From: Prevotella sp.
Lineage (GTDB): Bacteria > Bacteroidota > Bacteroidia > Bacteroidales > Bacteroidaceae
Length of the DNA stretch: 64,000 nt
Direction: 5' to 3'
NCBI GenBank assembly: GCA_017447515.1
Contig: JAFSNG010000049.1
Span: 84,240 to 148,239, forward strand
Positions 17,418 through 27,522 of the stretch are shown in pieces (position 1 is the stretch's first letter; the number at the start of each line of letters is the position of its first letter). The translations under genes were made by a program, and so were the position numbers. The notes below the pieces were generated by a model. The model saw only the letters and a list, made by a program, of their open reading frames with translations, was not told where the DNA came from and ran no database searches.

Positions 17418-19178
17418 ATGAAACTGAACAATATCAAATACATGGCAGTTGCCGTCATCACAGCCCTCACGATGTCGTCGTGCGATGATTTCCTCGACAG
17501 ACCCACGGAGGACAGCTACAACACGGACAACTTCTACCAGACTCCCGACCAGTGCCTCAGCAGTGTCAACTACCTGTACAACTCGCCCTGGTACGACTTC
17601 CAACGTGGTTTCATCAAGGTTGGTGAAGTGCTCTCAGGCAACTACTACTGGGGTTCGTCACCCTACCTGAACTTCTCGGTGAACGGTTCCGACCAGGACC
17701 TGGTCAACATGTCCTACTCGCTGTGGGCTGTCATCGGACACGCCACCACACTGTATAATACGCTGGCTGCCACCAACGTGGCCAACAAGAACCAGTGCCT
17801 GGGCGAATGCCTCACATGGAAAGCATTTGCTTACTTCTTCCTTGTACGTTCGTTTGGCGATGTGCCCATCATTCACAACAACTCCAGCCTGCTGGCTTCC
17901 GGCGAATATAACAGTCTGCCGAAGGTAAAGCGTTCCGACGTCTACGAATACATCATCATGACGCTGGAGAAGGCGATGGAGGACTTGGAAGGTGTGAAGA
18001 ATCCTACCGCCGGACGTATCGACTACTATTCTGCCGAAGCACTGCTGGCCAAGGTGTATCTCACCAGAGCCGGTGTATCGGGTGCGCTCAATGCCAGTGA
18101 CCTGGCCAAGGCTGCCGAACTGGCCAAGGACGTCATCGACAACTCAGGACGCTCGCTGCTGGAGAACTACGGCGACGTATGGAAGCTGACCTCTAACCTC
18201 GCATCGGAGAGCCTCATCGCTTGGCGTTGGACGGTTGGCTCACAGTGGACCTCTCAGAATACGCTGCAGAGCGACCTTGCCCAAGAGGGTATGGACGAAT
18301 TCGGTGACGACTGGGGCGGCTGGAATGGTCTCTCCGTCGACATGCAGGAGGCTTTCGGCATCAAGCTGTTAGAGAACCAGCCTGACGCATGGATTAACCA
18401 CATCGACACCCGTCTGAAGGCTACGATGATGTTGCCCGGATTCTCGTGGGACTACCTGTGGCGCGACCACGGCGGCTTGGACTTCCTGCGCTTCCTCTAC
18501 GACGACACTTACAACGCTGCCGCTACGGGAACGTTGCAGACTCCAACCGGTGCCAACTGCGTGAAGCACCTGTACGGAAACACTGCCGACCACGTTGCCG
18601 ACCTGAACATCGCTCCGGCACGTATGGCGTACGCACTGGCTACCCACATCCTACGTCTGTCGGACATCTATCTCATCTACGCAGAGGCTAAGTTAGGTGC
18701 AAACCGCGCCACATCAACGGATGCCGACGTCATCGACGCCTTCTATGCCGTCCGCCATCGTGCCATTCCGAGCAGCACCCGTCCCACCCAAGTCACTTGG
18801 GAAGACATCTGGAAAGAGCGCCGTCTGGAGTTCGCAATGGAAGGCGACCGCTGGTATGACTATGTACGCGTGAGCTATTACAATTCCGACTTCTGCGTCA
18901 ACGAGCTCGTCCATCAGAAGCGCAACGCCTACTGGGGACTGAACGACCTCTACAAGGAGTATTACACCACCGGCATGTGGAACGTCGACTCCTCGAAGCA
19001 GGGCTACGACACCTCTGTTGCGCCTCCTAACGTGAACGTCCTGCTGCGTCTCGACTCTGAAATCGGCAAGAGCTACTTCGCACTGCCCATGTCGTCTGAG
19101 GACGTGCTCTACAATCCCAACCTGGGCTCTAACGTAGAAGGTATCCACGTCAACGTACGCGAAACCTACAGTTACTAA
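17418..19178 (+). CDS. SusD-like surface glycan-binding lipoprotein (PUL 2)
   Basis: 586 residues, lipobox TMSSC, then DDFLDRPTEDSY, the usual start of mature SusD proteins. The TPR-like core (CLTWKAFAYFFLVRSFGDVP, YSAEALLAKVYLTRAG) and C-terminal signature (WEDIWKERRLEFAMEGDRWYDYVR) are intact. It lies 17 bp after its susC partner. Role: lid and glycan capture for the transporter, probably mannan- or glucomannan-derived oligosaccharides given the downstream enzymes. Confidence 0.95.
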   Translation: MKLNNIKYMAVAVITALTMSSCDDFLDRPTEDSYNTDNFYQTPDQCLSSVNYLYNSPWYDFQRGFIKVGEVLSGNYYWGSSPYLNFSVNGSDQDLVNMSYSLWAVIGHATTLYNTLAATNVANKNQCLGECLTWKAFAYFFLVRSFGDVPIIHNNSSLLASGEYNSLPKVKRSDVYEYIIMTLEKAMEDLEGVKNPTAGRIDYYSAEALLAKVYLTRAGVSGALNASDLAKAAELAKDVIDNSGRSLLENYGDVWKLTSNLASESLIAWRWTVGSQWTSQNTLQSDLAQEGMDEFGDDWGGWNGLSVDMQEAFGIKLLENQPDAWINHIDTRLKATMMLPGFSWDYLWRDHGGLDFLRFLYDDTYNAAATGTLQTPTGANCVKHLYGNTADHVADLNIAPARMAYALATHILRLSDIYLIYAEAKLGANRATSTDADVIDAFYAVRHRAIPSSTRPTQVTWEDIWKERRLEFAMEGDRWYDYVRVSYYNSDFCVNELVHQKRNAYWGLNDLYKEYYTTGMWNVDSSKQGYDTSVAPPNVNVLLRLDSEIGKSYFALPMSSEDVLYNPNLGSNVEGIHVNVRETYSY

Positions 19179-19199
19179 TCGTCAAAAGAATCTGTTATT

Positions 19200-20624
19200 A
19201 TGAACAAGATGAAACAATATACGAAAGGATTGCTCTTTGCGTCGTTAGCACTGGCAGGCATCACGCTGTCATCATGCAAAGACCAACCGGACAAATATGA
19301 AGTGGCCGACGGAAAACCTACGGTCAACTACATCCGTTGCCTCTCGACAGAGGTACAAAACTACAACGACGCCGCAGACATGCACTATACCAACGGTGAA
19401 CTGGTGCTGGAGGCTTCGCCCCAGAGCACGCTGGCACTCGTCGGCAGCAACCTGCGCAGTGTCTACGAGCTGTACTTCAACGACCGCAAGGCCGTGTTGA
19501 ACACGAGCTACATCACTGACAACACGCTCATCGTTGACGTGCCGAAGGATGTGCCTATCATGGTGACTGACAAAATCTATATGGTTACGCAGTCGAAAGA
19601 CACGGTTACCTACGACTTCCACGTCGTCATTCCGGCACCCGTCGTCACCAGCATGTCGTGTGAATACGCCAAGGCTGGCGAGCGCGTAACCATCACCGGC
19701 AGCTATATGGTGAACGACGCCGGTGTACCCCTGGAGGTGTATTTCACCGGTGCTGACGGTCAGGACATTCCTGCAACCATCAACAGCATTTCCGACGACT
19801 TCACGTCTGTGGAGGTAACGATTCCTGAGGGTGCCGCCGAGGGTCCTGTCACCATGACATCCATCTATGGCACCGCCCATTCGTCGTTCTATTATCAGGA
19901 CCACCGCGGTATGCTGTTCGACTTCGACAACGGCCGTACACAGCAGGGCTGGCACGCTCGTACCATCACGTCCAGCGACTGGTCTATCTCCGGCAACTAC
20001 CTCGTCTTGGGTGAAGGTGCCACGATGAGCGCTGACGGCGGATGGGACGACGGCAACAACTCGTTCGAATACTGGTGCGGCGACTGGAACACTCCTCAGG
20101 AATATCCCAGCCCGCAGGGTGTCCGCCTGTTCGATGTCGTCGACTTCTCGGCTGCCGAGACCCTGAACCTGAAGTTTGAGATGTGCATCCCTGCCAGCAA
20201 CGCCTGGGCAGCCGGTGCCATGCAGATCATCTTCGCGCCCACCAACTACGTGACGCTTGGAGGTGGCACTCCCGACATCTATGGTGACGCCGTGACAGGT
20301 GCCAACAACATCTTCTTCCGCTGTCCGGGACAGAGCGACTGGGATAGCAGCGATTACTTCTCGAAGATGAATCCTCTGCCGCGCGCCCTCTACCGTCCCT
20401 GGACGGCTACGGGTTCCTTCGATACGAGTGACCAGTGGATTACGGTGACACTGCCTATTGCCTCGAGCTTCGTCTACAGCTTCGACGGTTCTGGCCTGCC
20501 ATTCAGTCTGCAGGAGAAAGACTTCGCCAGCCTCACCATCTTCATCGTTGGTGGCGGCATCGGCGGCACAGAGTGCAATCCTTACATCATGATTGACAAT
20601 ATCCGTGCGGTACCTAATAAATAA
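19200..20624 (+). CDS. IPT/TIG-domain surface glycan-binding lipoprotein (PUL 2)
   Basis: 474 residues with lipobox TLSSC. Two IPT/TIG-like Ig domains (about 60-140 and 143-230: VVIPAPVVTSMSCEYAKAGE, VTITGSYMVND) act as a stalk. A C-terminal domain of about 235 residues (MLFDFDNGRTQQGWHAR onward) is rich in W, D and G and looks like a jelly-roll carbohydrate-binding domain. This layout is that of SGBPs encoded next to SusCD. Ligand inferred as beta-mannan or glucomannan from context. An alternative start ATG lies three codons in. Confidence 0.75.
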   Translation: MNKMKQYTKGLLFASLALAGITLSSCKDQPDKYEVADGKPTVNYIRCLSTEVQNYNDAADMHYTNGELVLEASPQSTLALVGSNLRSVYELYFNDRKAVLNTSYITDNTLIVDVPKDVPIMVTDKIYMVTQSKDTVTYDFHVVIPAPVVTSMSCEYAKAGERVTITGSYMVNDAGVPLEVYFTGADGQDIPATINSISDDFTSVEVTIPEGAAEGPVTMTSIYGTAHSSFYYQDHRGMLFDFDNGRTQQGWHARTITSSDWSISGNYLVLGEGATMSADGGWDDGNNSFEYWCGDWNTPQEYPSPQGVRLFDVVDFSAAETLNLKFEMCIPASNAWAAGAMQIIFAPTNYVTLGGGTPDIYGDAVTGANNIFFRCPGQSDWDSSDYFSKMNPLPRALYRPWTATGSFDTSDQWITVTLPIASSFVYSFDGSGLPFSLQEKDFASLTIFIVGGGIGGTECNPYIMIDNIRAVPNK

Positions 20625-20658
20625 AATGTAAAAATTATAAAATTAAAGAATTAAAGTT

Positions 20659-23133
20659 ATGAAGAACTTTAAGCATATATACACCCTGTTGGTGATGGCC
20701 CTCGTAGGGCTGTCGCTGGCAGCGTGCAGCAACGACGACCTGGACACCAACCAGTATAAGGGCGGGGTCAGTCTGAACGCATACGGCCCCAATCCCGTCA
20801 TGCGTGGCGGTACACTGCGCTTCGTGGGTAGCAACCTCGACCAGGTTGCCAGCATCCAGATTCCTGGTGTTCCGGCTATCACCAACTACGACGTGGTCAA
20901 GTCTGGTGTTCCCAGCGAGATTCGCGTGGAAGTACCCAAGGATGGTCCTACGGAAGGCTATGTCACCCTGACGTCCAAGACCAACGAGACCATCCAGACG
21001 CTCAGTGAGCTCACTTATACCGAGCCCATCGAGTTTGAGAGCTTTTCGCCCGAGGCAGCCATGCCCGGCGATATCGTTACCATCAAGGGCGACTACCTGA
21101 ACCTCATCTATTCGCTGGCATTTGCCGATAAGGTAATCATCGGCGAGAATGAGTTCCTCAAGCACGACCGCTATACCATTGAGGTTCGCGTTCCCGAGGA
21201 GGCCAAGACGGGTAAGATTGAGCTCTACACTGCCGACCTGACCGTATCGTCAGCCGAGGAGCTGGACTACCAGATCATCCCGTCGGAGAAGGCCATCGAA
21301 ATCGGCACGCCGACCGTTACCAGCATCATCGGTCGTAACACGGCAGAGGCACTGGGCAACATCACCGCCAAGGCCGGTGAGGAGATTAAGATTACCGGTA
21401 GCTACTTCAACATGGTTGACGACGTGCTCATTAGCGGTGTCAGTGCTGATGACCTGATGATGGCTGAGGACGGCAGCGCCCTGAAGTTCACGCTGCCTGA
21501 AGAGTCTCCTGACGGCGACATCATCATCGTCTGCAAGTCGGGCGTAGAGGTACCTGTCGGTACGCTGACCACCGTGAAGCCTACCAACTGTGTGGCTACC
21601 CCGAATCCCGTGAAAGCCGGTCAGCCGCTGACCATCAACGGTAATGACATGGATCTCGTCGTCGACATCGTATTTGCCGACTTCACTGGTGAATTCGTGC
21701 TCTCCAACAACCAGAACATCATCAACACCAAGGACGCATACGCCGTGACGGTTCCTGAGGAAGCTACCGAGGGCACCCTCAAACTGATGATGGCCAATAG
21801 TCAGCTCATCGACGTGGCCTTCACGCTGGTGAAGCCTACAGTCACGGGCTACGACGTCAATCCTGTCAGTGCCGGTTCTCAGCTGGAGGTCACTGGTACC
21901 GATCTTGACCTCGTGAAGTATGTCACCTTTGGTGATGCCGCGAACGACGACGACAAGTTTGCGTACAGCGACGACGGCAAGACCATCATCGTGACCGTTC
22001 CCATGGCTGGTACGAGCGGCAAGCCTCAGTTCTATCTGGGCAACGGCACCTTCGTCGAAGGTCCTGAGCTGTCCATCAACGAGGCTGTCTTCTGCTACAT
22101 CACCGACAAGATTTGGGAGACGCAGGAGATTGAGCTGGTGGCTGGTGGCGACATGAAGGTTCCCGTGGCCAATGGCGACAAGCTGACGGGTGTACAGATC
22201 AAGGGTACTGACTGCCAGTACGTCCTGGTCAATGGCAAGACCGAGCTCATTATCGGCATTCCCGACAATGCCGGCAAGGACAGCGAGCTGAAGCTCATCT
22301 CGTCGAACGGCGAAATCAGCTATATCGTCGACTTCACGCCCAATACCGAGGTCACCACCGTTCTGTGGACCGGTGCCGTCGATTTGGGTTCTTGGTCGCT
22401 CAACTGGCAGATTGGCGACGGTTCCTTCGGTGCCGACAATCCTAACATGTTCAAGGACATGGATCTGCAGGTCGGAGACGTCATCCGCGTCTACATCACA
22501 CCGTATAACGACTGGTGGAACTGTAAGATCTACAACGGTCACTGGGCAGAGCAGCCCGAGGCTGGCGTAGCTGCCGGCATCGGAGCAACCTGCGAAATCA
22601 ATCCCAGCAACTACAATCCCGAGGAGCACGGAGGATGCATTGAGTTCACGGCTACTCCCGAACTCGTAGAGCAACTCACGACGCTCACCGACTGGGGCTA
22701 CTGCTGGATTTGGATGGGCGAAGGCGTCGTCATCACCAAGATTGCCGTGACCCACTATATCAGTGCCGAGACGACTGTCTGGGAAGGCGAAGCCGTTGCC
22801 GACAACTGGGGTAACCAGCCTTACATCCTCAGCGACGGCGGTACAGAACTGCTGGCTGCCGGCATGAAGGTTGGCTCGCTCATCCGCGTCTACATCACAG
22901 CTACCGATGCTGCGTGGAACTGCCAGCTGGTCGACGGTCACTGGAATCCGAACACGCCATTCCCCGGTTGCGACTACAACAACGGAAACTGGGATCTGTC
23001 AGCCCACAACGGAGCGCTTGAACTCTTAGTTACAGACTACGTTTACGAACACATCACCTCCTCTCAGGGCTGGGGCGGTTCATTCCTGCTCAATGGAGAC
23101 AATGTAATTTGTACAAAAGTTACTATTGAATAA
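20659..23133 (+). CDS. Large surface lipoprotein: IPT/TIG stalk with two tandem C-terminal binding modules (PUL 2)
   Basis: 824 residues, lipobox SLAAC. Residues 30-560 are serial IPT/TIG-type domains (repeated turns of the kind AMPGDIVTIKGDYLN, KAGEEIKITGSYFN, KAGQPLTINGNDMD, SAGSQLEVTGTDLD). The C-terminal 260 residues are two homologous modules: about 565-703 (VLWTGAVDLGSW, VGDVIRVYITPYNDWWNCK, GHW) and about 704-824 (TVWEGEAVADNW, VGSLIRVYITATDAAWNCQ, GHW). Conserved tryptophans and Cys suggest paired carbohydrate-binding sites held away from the membrane. Family of the modules not recognised. Confidence 0.7.
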   Translation: MKNFKHIYTLLVMALVGLSLAACSNDDLDTNQYKGGVSLNAYGPNPVMRGGTLRFVGSNLDQVASIQIPGVPAITNYDVVKSGVPSEIRVEVPKDGPTEGYVTLTSKTNETIQTLSELTYTEPIEFESFSPEAAMPGDIVTIKGDYLNLIYSLAFADKVIIGENEFLKHDRYTIEVRVPEEAKTGKIELYTADLTVSSAEELDYQIIPSEKAIEIGTPTVTSIIGRNTAEALGNITAKAGEEIKITGSYFNMVDDVLISGVSADDLMMAEDGSALKFTLPEESPDGDIIIVCKSGVEVPVGTLTTVKPTNCVATPNPVKAGQPLTINGNDMDLVVDIVFADFTGEFVLSNNQNIINTKDAYAVTVPEEATEGTLKLMMANSQLIDVAFTLVKPTVTGYDVNPVSAGSQLEVTGTDLDLVKYVTFGDAANDDDKFAYSDDGKTIIVTVPMAGTSGKPQFYLGNGTFVEGPELSINEAVFCYITDKIWETQEIELVAGGDMKVPVANGDKLTGVQIKGTDCQYVLVNGKTELIIGIPDNAGKDSELKLISSNGEISYIVDFTPNTEVTTVLWTGAVDLGSWSLNWQIGDGSFGADNPNMFKDMDLQVGDVIRVYITPYNDWWNCKIYNGHWAEQPEAGVAAGIGATCEINPSNYNPEEHGGCIEFTATPELVEQLTTLTDWGYCWIWMGEGVVITKIAVTHYISAETTVWEGEAVADNWGNQPYILSDGGTELLAAGMKVGSLIRVYITATDAAWNCQLVDGHWNPNTPFPGCDYNNGNWDLSAHNGALELLVTDYVYEHITSSQGWGGSFLLNGDNVICTKVTIE

Positions 23134-23151
23134 TCAAATACGATAAGCATT

Positions 23152-24684
23152 ATGAAACTGAATAAGATCATCAATACTTTGTCGATTGCAGCTGTGGCGC
23201 TACTTGCCACAGCCTGCAACGACACGGATGCACAATACACCATTACCGAAGTGGGGGCTCCAGAGTTCACTGTCTCAGACCCGTCGTTGGATGACATATT
23301 GCTCTTTGGCGAAAGGACCATCAGAGTCGCGTTTGACAAGAAGATAGGCTTTGCCACCAAGAACACCTCGCTCATTACGCTCAACGGCGTTCCAGTGAAG
23401 AAAGCCGTTGTCTATGGTGCCGACTCGATACTTACCGTCGTTGCCGACGTCAACTTCGACAGGGTTCAGACCCTCCACATCCCCGCCGGTCTCATCATCG
23501 GCCCGCAACACAAAGCTTACGATAAGGACCTTGACCTCACATGGGAGATCAAGGACCTGCCCGACAACGAGGCAACCCAGATGACCAAGAAGCTGGGCTG
23601 GGGCTGGAACCTCGGCAACCACTTCGACACCAGCGACGTCACATGGGGCTACTGGGACGGCGCCACGCCAACGGCAGCACTCTTCCAGCGCCTGGCGTCC
23701 TACGGTGCCAAGACCGTGCGTATTCCTGCTACGTGGACTTGCCACATGGATGCCACGAACACCATCGCCCAGTCCTATCTCGACGAGGTCGGTGACGTTG
23801 TCTCTATGGCCATCGACGCTGGTCTGAACGTCATTCTCAACACCCACCACGACTCGTATGAGACCGACCTCGGCTATGCTGCCAGCAATCCGGGAGAAGC
23901 CCAGCTGGACTCTGCACTCATCGTTGATTTGTGGACACAGGTCGCTGAGTATTTCAAGAACTACAACGACCAGCTCATTTTCGAGGTCTTCAATGAGATT
24001 CATGCCGGCGACATCTGGGACTCAAGCACCGATGCCGAGACCGACCTGCTGAACAAGTGGAACCAGTATGCCGTTAATGCCATCCGTGCTACCAAAGGCA
24101 ACAATGCCACCCGTTGGATTGGTGTTTCCCACTATGCCGCCAACATCGACTTGACCATTGACAAGCTCCAGCTGCCCACCGATGCTGCCAACCGCATCAT
24201 GGTAGGCGTCCACTGCTACGACCCCTACAACTTCTGTCTCGCTCCTGAGTCGTCAGGCGTCGACAGCTGGGGTCATAATGCCAATCCGCTGTCATCGGTA
24301 GCAGGCATGAACGAGGACTACATCCTGCCACAGCTCTACAAGCTGCGCAAGGTATACATCGAGAAGGGCATCCCCTGCTATCTCGGTGAGTACGGCTGCG
24401 TCTGGCAGACCACCGATGGTGCCAATGCCTTCCGCAAGTACTATCTCGAGTTCTTCTGCCGCTCTGCCTGGACAGCCGGTATTCCTATGATGGTTTGGGA
24501 CAACTCCGGCAACGATGTCAGCAAGGGTGGCAACGAGGCCAACTACTACATCAATCACAACAACGGAGAGTTTGTTGCCGACGGAGCCGAGATCATTCCT
24601 ATGATGATCCGTGCCTGCACCGACCCCGACACCAACTACTGGTTCGACGAAATCTGGGAACACTCCCCCGCCCCTGCCGATTGA
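23152..24684 (+). CDS. GH5 endo-glycanase lipoprotein (beta-mannanase or endoglucanase)
   Basis: 510 residues; lipobox LLATAC predicts surface or periplasmic anchoring. An Ig-like N-terminal domain occupies about 30-140. The GH5 TIM barrel follows from WGWNLGNHFDTS (about 150). Catalytic residues are visible: acid/base Glu282 in FEVFNEIHAG and nucleophile Glu413 in CYLGEYGCV; NTHHDSY and HCYDPYNF are further GH5 signatures. GH5 enzymes cut beta-1,4 glucan, mannan or xylan; the adjoining GH26 favours mannan or glucomannan. Located 18 bp after the SGBP gene. Confidence 0.9.
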   Translation: MKLNKIINTLSIAAVALLATACNDTDAQYTITEVGAPEFTVSDPSLDDILLFGERTIRVAFDKKIGFATKNTSLITLNGVPVKKAVVYGADSILTVVADVNFDRVQTLHIPAGLIIGPQHKAYDKDLDLTWEIKDLPDNEATQMTKKLGWGWNLGNHFDTSDVTWGYWDGATPTAALFQRLASYGAKTVRIPATWTCHMDATNTIAQSYLDEVGDVVSMAIDAGLNVILNTHHDSYETDLGYAASNPGEAQLDSALIVDLWTQVAEYFKNYNDQLIFEVFNEIHAGDIWDSSTDAETDLLNKWNQYAVNAIRATKGNNATRWIGVSHYAANIDLTIDKLQLPTDAANRIMVGVHCYDPYNFCLAPESSGVDSWGHNANPLSSVAGMNEDYILPQLYKLRKVYIEKGIPCYLGEYGCVWQTTDGANAFRKYYLEFFCRSAWTAGIPMMVWDNSGNDVSKGGNEANYYINHNNGEFVADGAEIIPMMIRACTDPDTNYWFDEIWEHSPAPAD

Positions 24685-24697
24685 TCAGTGTAAATAT

Positions 24698-25870
24698 ATG
24701 AAAAATATTCTAACCATCCTTGCCGCCGCCTTGGCCCTTGCCTCGTGCGGCGGCAATCATCAGAAAGCCGACGACCCGCTGGCCGACAGCGGGCGCACCC
24801 AGCGCACCGAACACCTGCTGGCTAACCTCCGTGCACTGGGCGACAGCAGCGTCTACCTCTTCGGACAGCACGACGCCACCGTCTATGGCATTGGCTGGGA
24901 GGCCGACTATACCGCCGACTCCACCGTCCATCAGCGCTCCGACGTCCATAGCGTCTGCAACGACCACCCCGCCCTGCTCTCCTTCGACCTCGGACACATC
25001 GAGCTCGGCGACTCCGTCAATCTCGACGGCGTACCCTTCCGGCGCATCCGCCAGGAAGCCATCGCCCATTACGACCGCGGCGGCATGGTCACCCTCAGCT
25101 GGCACCTCGACAATCCCCTCAGTGGCGGCACCTCCTGGGTGGCCGACTCCCTTAAGGCAACCGAGTCGCAAACCGTTTCCGCCGTTCTGGATGGCGGCTC
25201 CAAGCACGAGGTGTTCCTATCCTGGCTCGACCGCGTAGCCGATTTCCTCAATTCGCTGGAAACACCCTATGGCGTCCGCGTTCCCGTTCTCTTCCGACCC
25301 TGGCACGAACATACCGGCTCGTGGTTCTGGTGGGGACAGGACCACTGCACTGCCGAACAGTACAAAGCCCTCTGGCGACTCACCGCCGACCGCCTTCGCG
25401 AGCGTGGCGTCATCAATGCCCTCTACGCCTACTCCCCCGGCACCGAGACCGACGGCGACGAAGCGCGCTACCTTGAGCGCTATCCCGGCGACGACATCAT
25501 CGACCTCATGGGCCTCGACTGCTACTGCTGGGCGCCCGATGCCGACACCGTCCGCATTGCCGACTATGCCGCACAGCTCAACCGGAACCTCGCGATGGTC
25601 TGCGCCGTCGCCAAGCAACACGGGAAGGCCGTTGCACTCACCGAGACCGGCTACGAGTGCCTGAAGACCCCCGACTGGTGGACTCACACCCTCGCGCCCG
25701 TCCTCGAGCGTCACCCCATCAGCTATGTCCTCGTCTGGCGCAACGCTCATAACCGTCCGAACCATTTCTTCGGTCCCTACCCCAGTCAGCAGTCCGCCTC
25801 CGACTTCGTCCGTTTCTACAACGACCCCCGCACCCTCTTCCTCCGCGACGTCAACGCCCTCTACAATTAA
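24698..25870 (+). CDS. GH26 beta-mannanase lipoprotein
   Basis: Start set at ATG 24698 (MKNILTILAAALALASC) because only this one gives a lipoprotein signal peptide; an upstream in-frame extension overlaps the GH5 gene and lacks one. 390 residues, essentially a single GH26 barrel. The acid/base is Glu204 in FRPWHEHTGSWFWWG and the nucleophile Glu316 in ALTETGYE. SWHLDNP is another GH26 hallmark. GH26 enzymes hydrolyse beta-1,4-mannan internally or release mannobiose. Last gene of PUL 2, 13 bp after the GH5 gene. Confidence 0.92.
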   Translation: MKNILTILAAALALASCGGNHQKADDPLADSGRTQRTEHLLANLRALGDSSVYLFGQHDATVYGIGWEADYTADSTVHQRSDVHSVCNDHPALLSFDLGHIELGDSVNLDGVPFRRIRQEAIAHYDRGGMVTLSWHLDNPLSGGTSWVADSLKATESQTVSAVLDGGSKHEVFLSWLDRVADFLNSLETPYGVRVPVLFRPWHEHTGSWFWWGQDHCTAEQYKALWRLTADRLRERGVINALYAYSPGTETDGDEARYLERYPGDDIIDLMGLDCYCWAPDADTVRIADYAAQLNRNLAMVCAVAKQHGKAVALTETGYECLKTPDWWTHTLAPVLERHPISYVLVWRNAHNRPNHFFGPYPSQQSASDFVRFYNDPRTLFLRDVNALYN

Positions 25871-25947
25871 TAATGTGTAACCTTTTCCTTTGGAGAAGAT
25901 TCTCAAAGAGTGTGGCGTTCTCTGCAGGCAGAGTGTGGCTTTTGCAC

Positions 25948-25955
25948 TATCTTTG
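25948..25955 (+). promoter_or_regulatory. -7 promoter box (TATCTTTG)
   Basis: A consensus -7 box 32 nt before the next ATG. The upstream 45 bp contain an imperfect duplication: GAGTGTGGC at 25908 and 25931, each followed at differing distance by GCAGGCA. Confidence 0.6.
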
Positions 25956-25987
25956 CAGGCAAATAATACAACATAAACTGAAACACG

Positions 25988-26590
25988 ATGAAAAGATTAT
26001 CATTAGCAATTATCTTTGCCTGCTGGACGCTGGCAATGGCGGCACAAGACGCCATCGAAGTGAGGTTCTTAGGAACGAACCCGGACATTGTTGACTTTGC
26101 ATGGTCGCTGGCGACGGCAAACGACGACAACGAGGAAGGAGATGTTGACGAGTCGAGGAACGCCGTGAAAGCGGCATTGGAACGCTATCGCACGGGCGAA
26201 CAGCAACCTGAAGGCATGACCATCACCGTAGACAAGAAGGCTGGCTACATGTTCCTAGAGTCGCGTCAGGACGGTTTCACGTTGAAGTGGGAGATGTGCT
26301 ACTGGAACATGGCCGACAAGAAGCACAAGCTGTTGGCGTATTGCGTGGAGCTCTCGGAGAACGGCAAGCGCAGCGCCCCAGGACAGTACGACTGCCTAAA
26401 CTTCTACCGCTACGACAATGCCACGAGGATGATGTCGGCGTATGACGCAGGGTTCGAGGTGGATTACTTCAACACCTCCTATTCCCTACCCCGCACCGGC
26501 AAGGACATCATTGTGACGCAGTGGAGCGAGAACGGAAGAGAAAAATGGCAGAAGACACTGAAATGGGACGGCAACCGGTTCAGCTACTGA
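25988..26590 (+). CDS. Secreted protein of unknown function
   Basis: 200 residues with signal peptide (cleavage near AMA-AQ) and no lipobox. The mature protein has an acidic stretch (NDDNEEGDVDES), a helical part with RNAVKAALERYRTGEQQPEG, and a beta-rich C-terminus with many aromatic residues (WEMCYWNMADKKHKLLAYCVEL). I recognise no family. It has its own promoter, and its 3' end overlaps the convergent transporter gene by 7 bp. Confidence 0.6.
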   Translation: MKRLSLAIIFACWTLAMAAQDAIEVRFLGTNPDIVDFAWSLATANDDNEEGDVDESRNAVKAALERYRTGEQQPEGMTITVDKKAGYMFLESRQDGFTLKWEMCYWNMADKKHKLLAYCVELSENGKRSAPGQYDCLNFYRYDNATRMMSAYDAGFEVDYFNTSYSLPRTGKDIIVTQWSENGREKWQKTLKWDGNRFSY

Positions 26591-27501
26591 TGGTATAGCC
26601 GTGCGACAAGGGCACCGCTGATGTTGTGCCACACGCTGAAGATGGCACCGGGAATGGTGGCGAGCGGATAGGCGGCGAAATGGAGCGTAGCCAGACTGCT
26701 GGCAAGGCCGGAATTCTGCATGCCTACCTCGATGGAGACGGCTCGTTTCTTGGGATCGGCAAGACCCAACAGGCGGCCAATGGCATAGCCGATGGCCAAG
26801 CCGCAGAGGTTATGGAGCATCACCACCAAAACCACCAGCAGGCCTCCTACCAACAAGCGGTCGGCATTGTGAGCCACAACGATGCCCACCGTGAAAGCAA
26901 TGACGACAGACGAGAAGGCGGCAAGATAGGGCGTAACGCCCTTGGTCATCTTGGGCAGGAAATGCTGGCACAGCAGTCCGACAGCAATTGGCGCGATGAC
27001 GACATAGACAATGCTCAGCAGCATGCCTACGGTGTCGACATCGACCATGGTGCCTGCCAACAGCCAAACGAGCATGGGGGTGAGCACGGGGGCCAGCAGC
27101 GTAGAGGTGGCTGTCATGCCCACAGACAATGCGAGGTCGCCCTTGGCCAGATAGGTGATGACATTTGAGGCGGTGCCTCCGGGGCAGCACCCCACGAGGA
27201 TGACACCCAGAGCCAACTCCTTCGGCAGCGAGAAGGCCCACGTCAGCACCAATGCCAGCAGCGGCATGACGGTGAACTGCGCCAGACAGCCAATCAGGAT
27301 ATCCTTGGGACGGCTGAGAACGATGCGGAAGTCGGAGGGCGACAGGGTGAGACCCATGCCGAACATGATGACACCCAGCAGGGGATTGATGGCCCACGTG
27401 TCAATCCACACGAACGATGCGGGCCAAAAAAGTGCCATGGCTGCCACGAGAACAACCATCACGCCAATGTATTTCGAAATATAATCGCAGAGTTTCTTCA
27501 T
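26584..27501 (-). CDS. BASS-family (bile acid:sodium symporter-like) membrane transporter
   Basis: 305 residues, about ten hydrophobic segments, the size of the family. Signatures include CCPGGTASNVITYLAKGDLAL and SIEVGMQNSGLASSLA, the two broken-helix motifs that hold the sodium sites in BASS proteins. Such proteins move bile acids, pantoate, pyruvate or other organic anions with sodium; the substrate cannot be told here. It lies about 100 bp downstream of typA on the same strand and may be co-transcribed. Confidence 0.85.
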   Translation of the reverse strand: MKKLCDYISKYIGVMVVLVAAMALFWPASFVWIDTWAINPLLGVIMFGMGLTLSPSDFRIVLSRPKDILIGCLAQFTVMPLLALVLTWAFSLPKELALGVILVGCCPGGTASNVITYLAKGDLALSVGMTATSTLLAPVLTPMLVWLLAGTMVDVDTVGMLLSIVYVVIAPIAVGLLCQHFLPKMTKGVTPYLAAFSSVVIAFTVGIVVAHNADRLLVGGLLVVLVVMLHNLCGLAIGYAIGRLLGLADPKKRAVSIEVGMQNSGLASSLATLHFAAYPLATIPGAIFSVWHNISGALVARLYHQ

Positions 27502-27522
27502 CTTACCCTCTCATAGCCACTC

